The notes: generated by a model not told the origin, from the letters alone. 64,000 bases of DNA from Aedes albopictus (GCF_035046485.1 NC_085137.1:443118334-443182333); one strand, 5' to 3'; positions 31,931 through 44,936 are shown, counted from the stretch's first letter. Translations and numbers: made by a program.

Positions 31931-32522
31931 ATCACAGACTAACAGACGTAACACTCTTAAAAACGGCTTGGCACATGTATTTAACGATCAATTCGAATTT
32001 CATTTGATTTGCGCGATCCTTCCACTAGAGGCGCTAGTGATCGACGCTTTGACCACAGACAAACAAACGTCACTCTTAAAGAAAATTCCTCAAAACTTTT
32101 GCCCGGTGTCTTTTTCATGAACACACTGCCACCTGTTGGTAGAACCGCGCGAGATACTGTCGGCCATGATGGATTTCGATTTGACGTTTATCTAACACCC
32201 ACACTACGAAACAAAGCGCCTGTAATTTTCGTTTGCATCATTCAGCAACGTGTACACTGGCAAACGTCAAATCAAATGAAATTCGAATTGATCGTAAAAT
32301 GCATGTGCCAAGCCGTTTTGAAAAGTGTTACGTCTGTTAGTCTGTGCTTTGACGTTTGATAAACGTCAAAACGTGCGTGTTAGATAAACGTCAAATCAAA
32401 ATCCATCATGGCCGACAGTGTTTCGCGCGGTTCTACCAACAGGTGGCAGTCAGTGTGCTCACGAAAAAAAAAAACCGGGCAAAAGGAATTTCCTTCAAGA
32501 ATGACGTCTGTTAGTCTGTGAT
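31931..32522. mobile_element. composite inverted-repeat element, 592 bp
   Basis: Ends ATCACAGACTAACAGACGT and ACGTCTGTTAGTCTGTGAT are perfect inverted repeats, flanked by an 8-bp duplication AATATAAT (31923-31930, 32523-32530). Inside are two interleaved inverted pairs: 31933-32010 with 32268-32346, and 32054-32198 with 32377-32522. The terminal motif therefore occurs four times. No transposase. Confidence 0.8.
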
Positions 32523-32539
32523 AATATAATGAAAAAGCT

Positions 32540-35500
32540 ACCATGAGTTTCCTCGGTAACTCATCCATAGATTCTTTTAGAAACCCATACTCGAACTATT
32601 TCAGGAAATCATCCACGGATTCTTTCAAAAATACTTTCAGCGATTCGTTTATAACATCAAAACTTCAGAAATTACTACAAGCATTTCTTTTGAAATTTTT
32701 CCACAAGCTCCTTCAGAGATTCTTTCAAAGTTTTTTTTTTCAAATTCTTCCAAGGATTCGTGGGGTTCCTTCAGAAATTATTTATGGATTCTCGTCTTGA
32801 CTTCGGTTTCAAATATTAAGAAAATATTTAGAAAGTCTTTCATGGATTCTCTTTTAAATTCTTCCAGAGCATCCTTCAGATATTTCGTCAATAACATCCC
32901 CAATAATTATTTTGAGTAGATTTGCAAAGGTTCCTTCTGGAACAGCTTTTAGAAATTCTTCTGGGGATTGGTTTAGGAAATCTTTCGAAAATTCTTTCAA
33001 AGACTCTTTCGAAAATAGTTCCAGTGTTTCTTTAAAAAATCTAAGAAGACCGCCAGCGATTTGTTGAGAAATTGCTCGATGTATTCTATTGAAAATTCCC
33101 GCATGAATGTGTCCAGCAGTTTTCTCTAGGATTCATCCAGAAAATCTAGAGTTCATACAGAGATACCTTCAGAATTTCTTCCAGAAATTTCTCCAAAACT
33201 TCCTCTAAGGAAAACTCTAGGAATTTCTCCACAAATTATTTAAGGAATGTATCCTACAATAATTCCTAGGAATTTCTACAGAAATTCTTTGAGAAATATT
33301 TCAAAGGTTTTTTTTCCTAGTGATCTAGAAGCTTGTCTAGGCGGTTTCTCTAGGCATTTAAACAAGAATTTCTTCAAAAATACATCCACAGATTGGCCCA
33401 GGAATACTTTTTCTCCAGAAAATCCTTCAAGAATATCCCTAGGATTTCTTCAGATATTCCTTAAGTGATTCATTCAAGTACTTCCTGCGATTTCTACATG
33501 GATTGCACTGAAGGTTGCTCCAGAAATTCCTTTAAGAATTCTTTCAGAAATTCTTTCAGGATTTTTTTTTATTAGAAATTGCTGCTCAGATTCCTTCTGA
33601 AATTCGTTCACAGAATAAAAATAAATATAGAGACTTCTTCATAATTTCTTTAGGGTATTTCTTGAGGAATTTCAACAAGGTTTTATTTAAAAATTCTTCT
33701 ATGGAGTTTTTCAGAAATTCCTCTAAAAATTTCTTTGAAAATCATTCAGATATTCGTAATTTTTTCTAAGTACTCTTTTAGAAATTCCTAAATTGATTTT
33801 CATCCAGAGATTCCTAAATTGATTTTCATTAATTGTTCCTGCGGTTCCGTTAGATACATCTCCTGGAATTTCTTCTGAGATTTCTGCTGCAATTGTTTCA
33901 AGTATTTCTACTGAGATATTTTCAGAAGTCCACCTAAAAGTTTCACAAAAAAAGTTATTGGATGAATTATTGAAAGAACCCCTGAGAGATTTTCAAAACA
34001 AATCTCGAGAAAATTGTTTGAAAGAGATTCCTGGAATTCGTGATGGTTTTGTGGAGACATTCCTGGACAAAAAAATCACAAAGTAATTTCAAAAGTAATC
34101 TTTGGAGGAATTCCTGCATGAATGCCTGGGAGTATACTTGAAGAAACTTTTTAAAATACCTTCTTATTTCACAGAAAAAATCATTAGAAACTTCTGGAGA
34201 AAAAAGAAAGGAAAAGTTTCAAGATAACTTTATGGAGCAATCCTTGAACAAATCCGTAAAGGAACTTCAGAAGGAATCTCTTTAAATGTTTGCAGAAATT
34301 GCAGACAAATTTACTGATGAATTTCTTAAAAAATCCCTCAGCAAATTCCTTGGGGATCCCTGAAAATTTTTCTGAAAGAATTCTTGACAGACCTCCTGCA
34401 GAGTCTGGAAATATCTCTAAAGGAATTCTTAGAAAAATCTCTTATACAATATCTAAAGAGATCAGAACACAAAAATCCCTCAACTGCCAGGAGAAATTTT
34501 AGAAAAAAAAAATTCTGCAGAAGCAAAAAAAATCTGAACGAATCCTTTTTTTTTGTGTTTTTTTTCTGGAAGAACTAGAGAACTCTTTTCAGATATTCAT
34601 AGAATAATTTTTTGGAAAATTCATAAAAAATGCCAAGGAAAAGGTTCTGGAATAATTTCTACTGTAATTGCTGAAAGAATCTTAGGAAAAAATCCTAAAG
34701 CATCACCGGAGATATGTCGGAAAGAATCCCTAAAGGTTCCTTCAAAGAATGGTTGAAAAAAATCCTCAGCAACCTTTTGGAAAACTTCTGCAGAAACCTC
34801 TAGATCAACTTCTGCAAAAGTTTCTCGAGGGTTTTCTTGAGGAATTTGCTATTTAATTCCTGAATATATTGAGATATGCCTGAAGGAACCAGGAACTTGA
34901 ATTTAAAAAGGAAAATTTAAGTAGAATTTCTGAATAAATCTCTGAAAGAATCTCCGAATCCCTGTAAAAAAATGTTTTAAAATAGCATCTTTTGAACAAT
35001 TTTTTTTCTTGAGAATTTTTTATAGGAATTCCTAGGGAAATCCCAAAGAAAATTGCCTGGAATTCCTTCTTCAGCAATGCTTAAAGAATAACATGGAGGA
35101 AAACATGCACGAGCTTTTGTAGAAATCTTTGGGGAAATTTCCGAAGGAATCCCTGAAGGAATCCTTGGAGAAGTTTCTGAAGAAACCCGTGGACTAGTTT
35201 CAAGATGATTCTGATTTAGAGAAATTTCTTGAGAAACTTCTTTCTGGAGAAATTCCTGCATTCCTCTTTAGAAAGTCTCAAAAAAAAAGGACATGATTAC
35301 AACCTACATGAACATATCTATCATACCTGGAGGAATCTTTGGAAGTATTCTTACGCAAATCTTTCCCGGAAAACCTGCTCTCTTACCACGAAAATTCCGA
35401 AAAAAAAAACTGGTGTCAGAATTCCCGAAACCCGAAAGAAAATTTTGGCGGTTTTTCTGGAGGTTATCGTGGAAAAAATCTTAAGAAGTACATGTGAAGG

Positions 35501-37085
35501 AACACGTTTAAAAAAATCGTTGGAATTTCAAAAGAATTCTTTTTGAACTCACAAAATAAGATTCCCGCCCCTTCTGCGATAATTCCAGAAAAAATATGAA
35601 ATTACAATTCTTAATAAGGCACAATTCTGAAGTCATTTTCATGCAGGCGTAAATCCTTTAGAATTTTTTTAAGAACTAGTTCTTATAATCTACTAAAGTA
35701 GCTTTCAGAAATTCCTTCAGCGGTTTCTTCAGGAAGTTTTCCAAAAATTCTTTGAGTTGTTTCTCCAGGGCTTTCTTCAGATATTCCCTCAAGAATTTCT
35801 CCAAAAAATTCTACAAAAATTGTATTGGGTAGATTTACATGGGCTCCTTTTCTGAAAATCCGCCGAATTTTTTCTAGGGATTCATTAAATTCTTCGGAAA
35901 TGTCTGCAAGGATTCATTCAGAACTTTCGGCAGGGACTTCTTCAGAAATTATTTGAATAATTTGCCTCATAAATTATTCCAGTGCTTTCTTCAGAAAATC
36001 TTCCACAGATTCCTTCATAATTTTGTACCAGAGTCTACCAGATTTTTTTTCAGGAATTGCTCTAGTGGTTCCAATAAAAACCTACAGGAATGTCTCCAGA
36101 TTTTTTTCAGAGATTCATCCAGAATATCCAGAAAGAATTCCGCCAAAAATTCTTGCATTATTACAGTTAGTGATTCGGGCAAAAAATCCTTCAGAGATTT
36201 CTTCAGGATTTCCTGCAGATTTTTCTTCATATATTTTCTCATACATTCATCTAGCATTTCCTCTAAGGATTCCTCAAGGAATTTATTCAGATATATTTCC
36301 TAGGAATATCTACAGAATTTTGTTTTAGAAAAATATTATTTTTTCTAGGGAATTTTACGAAAGTTTATCTACGCGTTTCTCCAGGTATTCTTACAAGAAT
36401 TCCTTCAGCAAAACGTTCACAGATTGCTCCAGGAATACTTTCAGAAAATCTTCAAAGAATATAGGTATATTCCTAAGAAATCCTTAATATACTTGTCTAG
36501 GAATCCACCAATGGTTTTACCAGGAGTTTCGCTAGGAATTTGTCCAGGAAGTGCTGCGGAAATTCATCCTTGGATTTTTCTTAGAATATCCCTGGAATTG
36601 TAAGGAATTTCTTCAAATATTCCTCTATAAATTTCTCCAGGAATTCTTCAGAAATTCCTTCACGGATTCTTTCTGAATTTCCTGGTCGGATTTTTTCAGA
36701 ATTCTGGAAATTTCTTCAAGAATATCAACAAGTGATTTTTACAAAGATTATCCGTGCAGTTTATCAGAAAATCCTCTAATTTTTTATCTAAAAATCCTAT
36801 AGTGATTTCCTTGGAAGTTCCTCACAGTGTTCTCTGAGAAATTCTTTTGGGGATTCCTGCAGACATTCCTACAAGTATTATATTTAGAAATTTACCCTGT
36901 GGACCGTCAGATATATCTCCAAAGATTCCTCCAGAGATTTATACATCAAGTGCGTTAGATGTTTCTCCAGTGATTTATTTCAGAAGCTTTCTCGCAATCT
37001 GTACAAAAAAATACAGGGAGAATTTTTGAAAGAATTTCTAATGGAATTTCTAAGAAAATCCCTTGCGAATTGTCTAATGGTATCC
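32540..37085. repeat. large degenerate GGAATTCC-type array
   Basis: Over 4.5 kb variants of attcttccagaga, gaaattcctcaag and ttcaggaatt follow each other with a loose 12-30-bp period. No other feature stands out in it. Confidence 0.8.
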
Positions 37086-37100
37086 AATAAAATCATTTAC

Positions 37101-40100
37101 ATGGAATTGGAATGGGATTGGAATGGAATTGGAATGGAATTGGAATGGAATTGGAATGGAGAATTGGAATGGAGAATTGGAATCGAGAATTGGAATGGAG
37201 AATTGGAATGGAGAATTGGAATGGAGAATTGGAATGGAGAATTGGAATGGAGAATTGGAATGGAGAATTGGAATGGAGAATTGGAATGGAGAATTGGAAT
37301 GGAGAATTGGAATGAAGAATTGGAATGGAGAATTGGAATGGAGAATTGGAATGGAGAATTGGAATGGAGAATTGGAATGGAGAATTGGAATGAAGAATTG
37401 GAATGGAGAATTGGAATGGAGAATTGGAATGGAGAATTGGAATGGAGAATTGGAATGGAGAATTGGAATGGAGAATTGGAATGGAATTGGAATGGAGAAT
37501 TGGAATGGAGAATTGGAATCGAGAATTGGAATGGAGAATTGGAATGGAGAATTGGAATGGAGAATTGGAATGGAGAATTGGAATGGAGAATTGGAATGGA
37601 GAATTGGAATGGAGAATTGGAATGGAGAATTGGAATGAAGAATTGGAATGGAGAATTGGAATGGAGAATTGGAATGGAGAATTGGAATGGAGAATTGGAA
37701 TGGAGAATTGGAATGGAGAATTGGAATGGAGAATTGGAATCGAGAATTGGAATGGAGAATTGGAATGGAGAATTGGAATCGAGAATTGGAATGGAGAATT
37801 GGAATGGAGAATTGGAATGGAGAATTGGAATGGAGAATTGGAATGGAGAATTGGAATGGAGAATTGGAATGGAGAATTGGAATGGAGAATTGGAATGAAG
37901 AATTGGAATGGAGAATTGGAATGGAGAATTGGAATGGAGAATTGGAATGGAGAATTGGAATGGAGAATTGGAATGGAATTGGAATGGAATCGGAATGGAA
38001 TTGGAATGGAATTTGAATGGAATTGGAATGGAATTGTAATGGAATTGGAATGGAATTGGAATGGAATTGGAATGGAATTGGAATGGAATTGGAATGGAAT
38101 TGGAATGGAATTGGAATGGAATTGGAATGGAATTGGAATGGAATTGGAATGGAATCGGAATGGAATCGGAATGGAATTGGAATGGAATTGGAATGGAATT
38201 GGAATGGAATTGGAATGGAATTGGAATGGAATTGGAATGGAATTGGAATGGAATTGGAATGGAATTGGAATGGAATTGGAATGGAATTGGAATGGAATTG
38301 GAATGGAATTGGAATGGAATTGGAATGGAATTGGAATGGAATTGGAATGGAATTGGAATGGAATTGGAATGGAATTGGAATGGAATTGGAATGGAATTGG
38401 AATGGAATTGGAATGGAATTGGAATGGAATTGAATGGAATTGGATTGGAATTGGAATGGAATTGGAATGGAATTGGGATTGGAATGGAATTGGGATTGGA
38501 ATGGAATTGGAATGGAATTGGAATGGAATTGGAATGGAATTGGAATGGAATTGGAATGGAATTGGAATGGAATTGGAATGAAATTGGAATGGAATTGGAA
38601 TGGAATTGGATTGGAATTGGAATGGAATTGGAATGGAATTGGGATTGGAATGGAATTGGGATTGGAATGGAATTGGGATTGGAATGGAATTGGAATGGAA
38701 TTGGAATGGAATTGGAATGGAATTGGAATGGAATTGGAATGGAAATGGAATGGAATTGGATTGGAATTGGAATGGAATTGGGATTGGAATGGAATGGAAT
38801 TGGAATGGAATTGGAATGGAATTGGAATGGAATTGGAATGGAATTGGAATGGAATTGGAATGGAATTGGAATGGAATTGGAATGGAATTGGAATGGAATT
38901 GGAATGGAATTGGAATGGAATTGGAATGGAATTGGAATGAAATTGGAATGGAATTGGAATGGAATTGGATTGGAATTGGAATGGAATTGGAATGGAATTG
39001 GGATTGGAATGGAATTGGGATTGGAATGGAATTGGGATTGGAATGGAATTGGAATGGAATTGGAATGGAATTGGAATGGAATTGGAATGGAATTGGAATG
39101 GAATTGGAATGGAATCGGAATGGAATTGGAATGGAATCGGAATGGAATTGGAATGGAATTGGAATGGAATTGGAATGGAATTGGAATGGAATTGGAATGG
39201 AATTGGAATGGAATTGGAATGGAATTGGAATGGAATTGGAATGGAATTGGAATGGAATTGGAATGGAATTGGAATGGAATTGGAATGGAATTGGAATGGA
39301 ATTGGAATGGAATTGGAATGGAATTGGAATGGAATTGGAATGGAATTGGAATGGAATTGGAATGGAATTGGAATGGAATTGGAATGGAATTGGAATGGAA
39401 TTGGAATGGAATTGGAATGGAATTGGAATGAAATTGGAATTGGAATTGGAATGGAATTGGAATGGAATTGGAATGGAATTGGAATGGAATTGGAATGGAA
39501 TTGGAATGGAATTGGAATGGAATTGGAATGGAATTGGAATGGAATTGGAATGGAATTGGAATGGAATTGGAATGGAATTGGAATGGAATTGGAATGGAAT
39601 TGGAATGGAATTGGAATGGAATTGGAATGGAATTGGAATGGAATTGGAATGGAATTGGAATGGAATTGGAATGGAATTGGAATGGAATTGAATGGAAATG
39701 GATTGGAATTGGAATGGAATTGGAATGGAATTGGGATTGGAATGGAATTGGGATTGGAATGGAATTGGAATGGAATTGGAATGGAATTGGAATGGAATTG
39801 GGATTGGAATGGAATTGGAATGGAATTGGAATGGAATTGGAATGGAATTGGAATGGAATTGGAATGGAATTGGAATGGAATTGGAATGGAATTGGAATGG
39901 AATTGGAATGGAATTGGAATGGAATTGGAATGGAATTGGAATGGAATTGGAATGGAATTGGAATGGAATTGGAATGGAATTGGAATGGAATTGGAATGGA
40001 ATTGGAATGGAATTGGAATGGAATTGGAATGGAATTGGAATGGAATTGGAATGGAATTGGAATGGAATTGGAATGGAATTGGAATGGAATTGGAATGGAA

Positions 40101-40354
40101 TTGGAATGGAATTGGAATGGAATTGGAATGGAATTGGAATGGAATTGGAATGGAATTGGAATGGAATTGGAATGGAATTGGAATGGAATTGGAATGGAAT
40201 TGGAATGGAATTGGAATGGAATTGGAATGGAATTGGAATGGAATTGGAATGGAATTGGAATGGAGAATTGGAATGGAATTGGAATGGAATTGGAATGGAA
40301 TTGGAATGGAATTGAAATGGAATTGGAATGGAATTGGGATTGGAATGGAATTGG
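37101..40354. repeat. 11-bp/13-bp GGAAT-based satellite, 3.25 kb
   Basis: From about 37155 to 37971 the unit is mainly GGAATGGAGAATT (13 bp). From about 37972 to 40354 it is GGAATGGAATT (11 bp). Rare units carry the other type (an 11-mer near 37490, a 13-mer near 40262). Marker variants keep register exactly: cgagaa variants at 37184, 37520, 37741 and 37780 are 25x13+11, 17x13 and 3x13 bp apart. Neither strand has frequent stops, so very long repetitive open frames exist, including one of 1,212 codons on the minus strand (NSIPIPFQFH repeats). These are not genes. Confidence 0.95.
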
Positions 40355-41398
40355 ATGCGCTTTCTTTGGTAAAATTCCTAGTTGCCAACGCTATGACTGT
40401 TTGCAAAGACGCAAATAAAACCAAGTTATGTAAACAACGTCTAGCGAACAAAGAAAAACTTCCAGAACTCAAAAACAACACAATCTTATCTTCGCGTTTG
40501 ATAGCAAACACGCTCATCATGGTGCAACTGCAGTTGCAACCTTGATTTGGTTGCATTTGAAACAATAACCTCTCTGGCGCGTTATCTATACCTACGTGTC
40601 GGAAACTCAAAAGCCACCAACTGGCGGGGCAGTGCACCGGGTGGTTGATGGTAGGTAATCCCTGCCTGAGAAAGACTACGATTGCCATTGTTGTTGTCAT
40701 ATCAGTCAGCAAGTCGACTGACTAAACGTAAGCAAAACCGTTGTTGTTGGCTGACATTAGGCCAATGGCACCGGCCGCGATGATAGTGAATGACTCAGAC
40801 GTATGCTCGTTATCAGTGTAGCAAAACCGCAAGTGTACCCGTTGCGTTGTTGGACCCCGGTGTGAAATACCCCAGGGAATAAGGATTTTCTGTGGTTTGG
40901 AGAGCAGTGCACTTGACTGATAAGGCTGGGGGTGATTGTGAATTGTAGGTGATGGGAGATCTAGAGCCTAATCGGGATCGAGCCTGTTGAAAGCAGCTGT
41001 TAATCTGCTGAAATCGCAACTGTTTTCAGTTGTAGTCTCAGAAAAGTAGGTGCAATCAAGACCTTTGAGGTCATCCAGTCGTTCAGCAAGTTTTTGTGAT
41101 GGAAATGTTATTGAGTTCTGACGATAATATGAATACTTAACTAGAATCCCTTGGAATAATACACAATTCTACAGCTTTGTTGCAGAAAATCCTGATGTAC
41201 TCAAAGATAAATAGAAGTCATACCTGAAAATAGAGGAGAGGAAAAAGGTCTATTAGACGAAAGTAGAACGATTTGCAACGTATTATCACGAATGTCAGTC
41301 GAATCAATTTAAAATACCCCCTCCCCCCTTTCCAACAATCCTCATAGAGCTGTGCAAAACAACCCCAGGATGTTGGAACAAATTATTTCCCATCTCAA
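40355..41398. other. unassigned single-copy-looking DNA
   Basis: Composition becomes balanced directly after the satellite. No exon, RNA gene or element recognised. Confidence 0.4.
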
Positions 41399-41460
41399 AC
41401 GACTCTCGAGCTTCCTGACTGCTTACTTCACATATTAAACCATCAAACGGAATGTTAAAC
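41399..41460 (+). repeat. 62-bp direct repeat, copy 1
   Basis: gactctcgagcttc, then tgactgc, ttcacatatt and catcaaacggaatgt recur in the same order at 42651-42712 with a few substitutions. Confidence 0.75.
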
Positions 41461-41916
41461 GTTCCGTTCATTGAAATTCAGTAACTACCATGTCCTTGAC
41501 CTTCCCAGAGATGTTCGCTCTACGTTCGCATATCGGATGAACTGAAATACATAACCTCCCAAACCCACCCTGCAGCGCAATATTTCAACCAACATGAACA
41601 ACAACGTCTCCACATTCCAGCCCACTCAGTGCACAGTGGCCCAAAAGCTAGTAAATGTTTTGGTAATAGTAACCTGTTCGTTTAAATTTAAAAAAAAATC
41701 TTATCATATTACATTTCCAGCTCCAGGTTGATTAATTTCTTTGAAATCCTAATATATAATTGCCATCATTTATAACATTTCAGGACAGTGCAATTCTTCT
41801 CTTACACTAAGACATATATTGTTAAGTACCAAGTATACAACTATGTGTACCTCTGTCTCTATCTGCAACCATGTACTTACATGTGCTATGGGGTGAAATT
41901 CATGAAATGATTGGAA
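41461..41916. other. unassigned
   Basis: Nothing recognised. Confidence 0.35.
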
Positions 41917-42085
41917 TCCCAAGCAACACACATGTTATAATAGAGTTACGACAGCGCAAGTTTTGGTTGTATAGAAGTTTATTTTACGTAATTCTAACAT
42001 TGTGCTGAAATAACGTAAAATAAACTTCTATACAACCAAAACTTGCGCTGTCGTAACTTTTATATAACATGTGTGTTACTTGGGA
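41917..42085. mobile_element. 169-bp foldback MITE
   Basis: Arms of about 75 bp, including cgacagcgcaagttttggtt and gaagtttattttacgt, mirror each other around an unpaired centre of about 20 bp. Ends are tcccaagcaacacac and gtgtgttacttggga. No target duplication is evident. Confidence 0.75.
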
Positions 42086-42133
42086 TTTCATGGCTCTGAC
42101 AGCTTGTGTGGGTAACAAATGTTTTATGATAAC

Positions 42134-42174
42134 CTGAAGAAGATTGAATAAATATAATCGAAACGTCGGACGTC
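42134..42174 (+). ncRNA. hammerhead-like motif, third copy, different family
   Basis: CTGAAGA, one A, stem GATT/AATC (42142-42145 with 42156-42159), GAAA (42160-42163), helix ACGT/ACGT with loop CGG, then C at 42174. Same layout as the two PLE motifs, with different stem sequences. No coding part of a PLE is visible nearby, so it may be the tail of another PLE family or a retrozyme-like remnant. Confidence 0.5.
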
Positions 42175-42650
42175 ATATAAAGGAGCATTTTGCTACACAT
42201 TCAGATTGCCAGAGCCGAAACATTCCTATCACGTTTAAATTCCAGAGTCGTAACAAACTTTAAATTAAAAATTAGTAGCTCTTCAATTTGATAATTTATC
42301 TTATAAGTAGAATTTGATTTTTGCTTGCCAACAATTACATGGACATAGATAGCATAATGTGTTTAAAGAAAAGTTGAGCTGTTCCCTTCTTCAGGAAGAA
42401 TGTGAGTATAAATCAAATGCCCATTGATAGAAGAATTCAAGTTGTTGAACATCCTACCTATGAAGCCACGAATAGGATTGACCTTACCATTCATCTGCCG
42501 GGCACGCAATTCAACAACTCTCAATAAGCTCTTTTGGTTCAGCTTTTTTACGCTGCGATTGTTTCGTTTATCTTCAGTGAAACCAACACAACTTTTCACC
42601 AAGTTTTAATCTTGTTTGGCCCACTGTGCCATTTAGAGATGAATCGGCGA
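42175..42650. other. unassigned
   Basis: A minus-strand frame of 79 codons at 42363-42602 has mixed composition but no recognised family. Confidence 0.3.
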
Positions 42651-42712
42651 CTCTCGAGCTTCATGACTGCATACTTCACATATTGAATCATCAAACGGAA
42701 TGTATAAACGAG
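42651..42712 (+). repeat. 62-bp direct repeat, copy 2
   Basis: Partner of 41399-41460. Confidence 0.75.
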
Positions 42713-43253
42713 AATGGGTGGTTGACTCGCTCGCACACTCTCAAGGACCTTTTTGTCCCGTTACCGACTCCTGAAATTGAGACATAAAAGCGAAAGTACT
42801 TTACTTTGAACAGTTCGTCCCACCCATTCTTCGGAAACGTGAGTGATCCCTTTGCCGGGTGTCACATCATCATCATCATCGTCGTCTCTTTGCCTCGTCA
42901 AACTGCTTTCGAATTGATTCGATTTAAATCAACTAGTAACCGACTCACGCGCATCCAAGAGGTGGTAACCTGGCACTAAAGGCACCTGAAAGGCTCACCG
43001 GTAAATTGTATCACGTCCCACCAGAGGAGCATCGCATCGCTCGCACCTTATTCCACGCCCAAGAAAGTTTAAATCGATCGACGACGACCACCGGAAAACT
43101 GTCGGTCGGGCCGCAAAGAAGATTTTAAGCTTCGTCGTGTTTACCGGTTCGAGGGAAGTTGTAATCCTTGGAAGAAAGGATCTTTAGGAGGTGCTGCTGA
43201 TGAAGCCTAGATGCGGTGCCGCTGGAGTGGAGAACTATGGGTTGGTTCGAAAG
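42713..43253 (+). other. GC-richer stretch, possible 5' exon
   Basis: This stretch has balanced composition, a short CAT/ATC run (42866-42888) and no repeat signature. An ATG at 43200 opens 18 codons that end at CGAAAG followed by gtaagg, a good donor site at 43253/43254. A first exon with long 5' leader is one reading. There is no recognisable peptide, so this is weak. Confidence 0.2.
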
Positions 43254-43669
43254 GTAAGGTGCAGGCCGGTAGTTGAAAAGCGGCGCTTGATTGAATTTGT
43301 TGAGATGTGGCTAGAAAGTTCTTCCCTGGCGAAAGGTCAAGGAAAGAAAGGCTTTTGGGTGAAGTTGGAAATTTTAATCGTTTGTTTAATTTGGTCATAC
43401 GGTTCAACACTCTCTGGTAAATATTAATAAAGTTGGTCAAGTTTCATCATTTCTGCAACTTTCGGAACTTTATCAACTAGTCGGTTGCAGTTGAACATGT
43501 TTTTTAGTTAGTTAGTTGCTGCAGCTGAAAGTTAACATATCTATTCGACCTTTATATTCAACCTATTGCTCATTCGAACTATTGTTATTGCGGAGTTAAT
43601 TTCCTATTTTTTAACGGAGCAATACTTTCATACATTAGTTTTCATACACATTTAGAGGAAGTTTAAAGG
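43254..43669. other. unassigned
   Basis: Transition from balanced to AT-rich DNA; nothing recognised. Confidence 0.35.
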
Positions 43670-44930
43670 TATCTCCTGATTTTTTTTTTTAAGAAAATGT
43701 TTATCAGTCTTACACATTTTTTAACATTTCGGCATTTCCTCAACATTAAAACTTCTTCCAAAATAGAAAAGATCATTTCCTAACTTTTAAGAATTGTTAA
43801 TTGATTTTTGTGGATAATTTCCAAAAAAAAATATATTATTGTCGAAAGTTTCATCGATCATTTTCTACATTTTCTGGTTTGATAAATCATTTCTCAATTT
43901 TTTAAATAATTTTCTAAATTTATTTAGAATTGTTTCTCATACTTAATGAACAGGTTCCAAAATTTCATAAAATTGTTCTTTACAATATTAGGTCTGTAAA
44001 TTAATGATTTGATCGTTCTTCTAATAAAAAAAAAGAACTTTATTAATCCTTTCCAACATTTTAATAATCTTTTCATTTATTTTATGGATTATTTCGCAAT
44101 TTTTTTAATCTTTTCCTAGAGTTATTGGACAATCTTCAATATCACAAGCATCATTGCCATATTTTCATGTCATTTCTTCCTAATTTTTTAGAATGATTTC
44201 TCATTAAGAAGTAAATCGTTTCCCATTCTTCATTTAACAATTCTCAAATTTCATGGACACTTTAAAAAAAATTATCAATAATGTTTCATATTCTTGGACA
44301 ATTTCTAAACTTTATGGACCATTTCCAAAATTTATTAGATGATTTTCATACATTTTATTTCCTCAATTCCATGGCTCATTCCTTATGCTTTATGAACCAT
44401 TTTCTGGACTTATCGAAACACTTCTTATATTTTATGACTTGTTCTCAAAATTTAATGAATCGTTTCTTATATATTTTTAATAAATTTCGAAACTGTATGG
44501 AAAATTTCATACATTTTATGAAACATTCTCGAGATTTATTGGATTATTTCCCAAATTTTCTGAATTGTTTCTCATACTTTGTACATCCTTCTCAAGATTT
44601 TTTCGATCATTTCCTTTATGATATGGAACATTTTTAAAGTTTTATAAAACATTTTGTATATGTTTGATTTTTTTAATTAAAGGGATCATGTCCAAAATAT
44701 CATGGTATAATTTTTCACTTTTGTGCTAAATTTTGCTTGTCATACATAATCTTTTATTGATCACGTTCAAAATTTCATGGATAATTTCATAAATTTACAA
44801 GAAACCCTTGCAACATCTAGAAATACCTCTGGGGGAATTCTTTGAAAAGTTTCTTATGAAATTTCTGAATGTAGTTTACAAAAAATCTCTAAAGGGAGAA
44901 ATGTTTGAAGGAAATCCTCTAAAATAAAAA
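43670..44930. repeat. AT-rich degenerate array (tttccaaaattttatgga type)
   Basis: Words such as catttccaaaatttatt, ttctcatactttatg and atggaccatttcc recur with a period of roughly 25-30 bp. The same family resumes at 46420. Phe/His/Met-rich open frames are by-products. Confidence 0.7.
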
Positions 44931-44936
44931 TATATA

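Noticed and set aside
37101..40354. CRISPR array
   Set aside because: There are no spacers between repeats and the DNA is eukaryotic. Regular short periods here are satellites.
37074..40712. 1,212-codon open frame on the minus strand and several 130-530-codon frames on plus
   Set aside because: They run through the 11/13-bp satellite and consist of its translated period. Stop codons are absent only because the unit lacks them in all frames.
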